From Cardiocondyla obscurior (taxonomy: Eukaryota > Arthropoda > Insecta > Hymenoptera > Formicidae): a stretch of DNA of 64,000 bases. Of the stretch, positions 61,831-64,000 are shown one piece after another. The notes beneath the pieces were generated by a model. The model was not told where the DNA came from and did not search any database. It saw only the letters and a list, made by a program, of their open reading frames with translations. Each line of letters begins with the position of its first letter. Position 1 is the first letter of the stretch. The position numbers and the translations under genes are program-made. The DNA is taken from contig NC_091874.1 in assembly GCF_019399895.1 (NCBI RefSeq), forward strand, positions 498,501 to 562,500, given 5' to 3'.

Positions 61831-64000
61831 GCCCGGATTCAGGTGAGCGCGGAGAACGAAAGAAGAATGAAAGGAAGCGGGAGAAAGAAGGAATAAAAAA
61901 AAAAGGAAAGAAAAAGAGAGAGAGAGAGAGAGGAGGAGTGAAGGGCACGAAAACTGGAAGGTAGGTGCCGGCGATATCGTGCCTTTCTTCCCTTTGCCAC
62001 CTTGTTCGCCATGGCCGAACGGCGGGGGGCTAGCGGAGGGGTCCACAGGGCGTGCGCGATCTCGTCGGCGGTGGCGGCGACGAGATCGCGATGGCAGCGG
62101 GGATCCGGGGAGGGTAGAGGGGCAGCAGGGGGGCACCCGGGGCATGGGCATCGAGAGGGGACTTGGCGACAGACTGGCGGGCGCGCACCTGCACTCGGCT
62201 CGGCCGCGAGAGTCGGCCGACAGTCAGGGGCGCACTTACCGAGCGCAGACTCCACATCTCCGCGGGGAGAGATAGATAACGATGAGCGAAGAAGGAGCGA
62301 GAGAGACGGAGGCGGAAAAAGATACGAATCACGCCGCGCGGCGCAGCCGGGGCATTTCTCGTCTCCGCGCTTATCTCCCGCACTGGCGCACGGTCCGTTC
62401 CACTTTCAGAACCCGCCCGGTCTTACTCCCCATCTTCTTTTTACCCCGCGTTCCTCCGTGCCGTCCCCTTCGTCGTTTCCTCCGTGCGAAAACCGTTCCC
62501 CGCGGGAGCGTCGTCGATATTCTCGGCGCGTATCCCGCGCCAACGCGAAGAGAGACGTTCGAAAACGTAATCTTTCGCGAACGTGATTTAACGAAACGAT
62601 TCCGGGCACCGCGGAACGAACGCGCCGTTTGATTTCTCGCATCTAATCCCGCGTGACCTTTTCGCGGATATCTGGAAGGACTACGCGCCGCGACCGTGAT
62701 TTTAACGCGAGGCCGTTATGCAAATCGCTACGAGGGCCTCCTCGGTTTATTGTGTTCATTAAACATCGGATTTTACACGCGCGCGGTAGCGCCGCCGATT
62801 AACCGCCTGACTTTATCCTCCACGTCTTTATCGCGTCGGCCGGGGAGATGAGGCAAGTTGAGACGTCAAAGCTTAAAGATCTGCATTGAAATTCTATTCG
62901 AAATAATTACGTCGTAACCGACGATCTTACAATTTTATTCCATATCCTTGACGTGTTTATTCGCGCTGGACGTTGAAATACCAAAGCTCAGACTCTGCGT
63001 TTGAAATTTTAAATAATCCCGTCGTAGCGATTTTTATTATTCCGCTTCGCATAAAAAAATACTCGTAAAAATAAATTCCCTTTACGGACGACTTAGTTAA
63101 ACGAAACAGCCGATTGTTCCGTGCGAAATTAATTATGATTTCTCTGAGGGAAATATCTCGAAAGCGTCGAGAGCGCGAGATCACCTTTCGCAGCTTCAAG
63201 CGTGAAAATTGCAGCCGCGGAACGTAAGAGTGGCGAAAATCAATCGCCCGTAACGCAAGTCCGGATTTACAAGGCGAAACGAAAAAGAAAAGCGACGTGC
63301 GATAAATATGCGGTTTTACTCGCGCGGTTTAATTTATCGCCACCGGTGGAATTGTCATGTGTGCTTAACAGATAAGGACGTATTCGTGCTCCAAAAGATT
63401 CATAAGAGATTAATTGCAATCGCGGAGACACATATTTACCAGCTGACATGTGTACTAAACAGAAAAAGATTACGATGGGATCATGATTCATGAAAAAAAG
63501 GAAAAAAGAATTGTATTATCGTAAACTTATCAAAGTTATTTCAGATATGACATTTGTAACGTCGTTGCTATCGTAAGACAGCTGTACATTTTGTCATAAA
63601 AATTTGTCTTGCACGGTTCTAATAAAAAATTAAAAAAAATAAATAAAAAAAAAAACTTCCAACTAGCAGTGGGAACAATAAGAACGAGAGGAGGCTGCTC
63701 GTGGAATTTAAATAAAGTTTTAGTACAAGATTTACGTAATCTTTTTCACATTGCGGGGTGATAATGTATCGAGATAATAAAATACGATTAGAAAATTTAG
63801 TGATGACAATCTTGATCGCGGGTCTTATCGATAACATTATCTGTAGCCGAGATGTACTTAATATTTTATTATGATAAATTTGTCTCGGCGTGACGTAAAG
63901 TAGATATATAAAAGACAATAGCGTTAGGTGTGAAATCAATGAAAAATAAATTTACACCTGATAAACTGCAGCAGCTCGCAAACTTCTACCGTTGTAAATC

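Larger units (their letters stand above)
49830..64000. promoter_or_regulatory. gene-free GC-rich region upstream of emc
   Basis: About 14 kb without a supportable coding exon. Many long ORFs overlap on several frames and strands, as expected for GC- and CpG-rich DNA. There are CACCTG/CAGGTG E-boxes throughout, short CT/GA-rich blocks (57290-57460, 61850-61945), and simple repeats. It is probably cis-regulatory DNA of emc and/or 5' regions of a gene beyond the right edge. The last ~500 bases (63500-64000) return to AT-rich composition. Confidence 0.5.

Noticed and set aside
61444..62632. ORFs of up to 235 codons on both strands
   Set aside because: Simple-repeat-driven composition (Arg/Ser/Pro- or Phe/Ser-rich), mutually overlapping, no known motif.
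1..64000. CRISPR arrays, bacterial operons, rRNA, viral or retroelement coding sequence
   Set aside because: No regularly spaced direct repeats, no reverse transcriptase, integrase or capsid-like frames, and no rRNA-like conserved blocks were noticed on either strand.

Overview
This is nuclear DNA from an insect. It has intron-rich genes with GT-AG introns, AT-rich non-coding DNA and eight recognisable animal genes. Gene content, strong GC heterogeneity and abundant CpG in the GC-rich part suggest a hymenopteran, most likely an ant. That is inference; no species can be named. About 1-38 kb is AT-rich. From about 39 kb, and especially 46-63 kb, the DNA is clearly GC-richer. Exon limits below were read by eye from splice consensus and reading-frame continuity.

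Layout, left to right: a flavin-containing monooxygenase (-, 738-3913); a sialin/phosphate-cotransporter-type MFS carrier (+, 8693-11013); a 576-residue protein ending in a nucleoside-phosphorylase-like domain (-, 14574-20430); the peroxisome biogenesis factor Pex16 (+, 22033-23425); a clip-domain serine protease homologue lacking the catalytic serine (+, 24476-26360); a ZnT1-type zinc exporter (-, 27310-30512); a PFTAIRE kinase of the Cdk14/Eip63E type (-, last certain exon 36656, start 39946); puromycin-sensitive aminopeptidase (+, 41018-45065); and the Id-type HLH gene extra macrochaetae (-, 48916-49311). The last ~14.5 kb holds no gene I can support and looks like the upstream regulatory territory of emc. 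These are ordinary, independently transcribed animal genes, not an operon. Three pairs are head-to-head (FMO/MFS, PNP-like/Pex16, Cdk14/Psa).

Most worth a second look are five things. (1) The PNP-like protein: its C-terminal half resembles the nucleosidase effector domains of fungal NLR proteins and bacterial anti-phage systems, fused here to a winged-helix-like segment and an unrecognised N-terminus. (2) A pair of homologous, mutually exclusive exons in Psa that swap a substrate-pocket segment. (3) Seven copies of the 8-mer GACACCTG in the emc upstream region. (4) Two related hairpin elements, one in the Cdk14/Psa shared promoter and one in a Psa intron. (5) An alternative last exon in the zinc transporter and an apparent GC-AG intron in the protease homologue.
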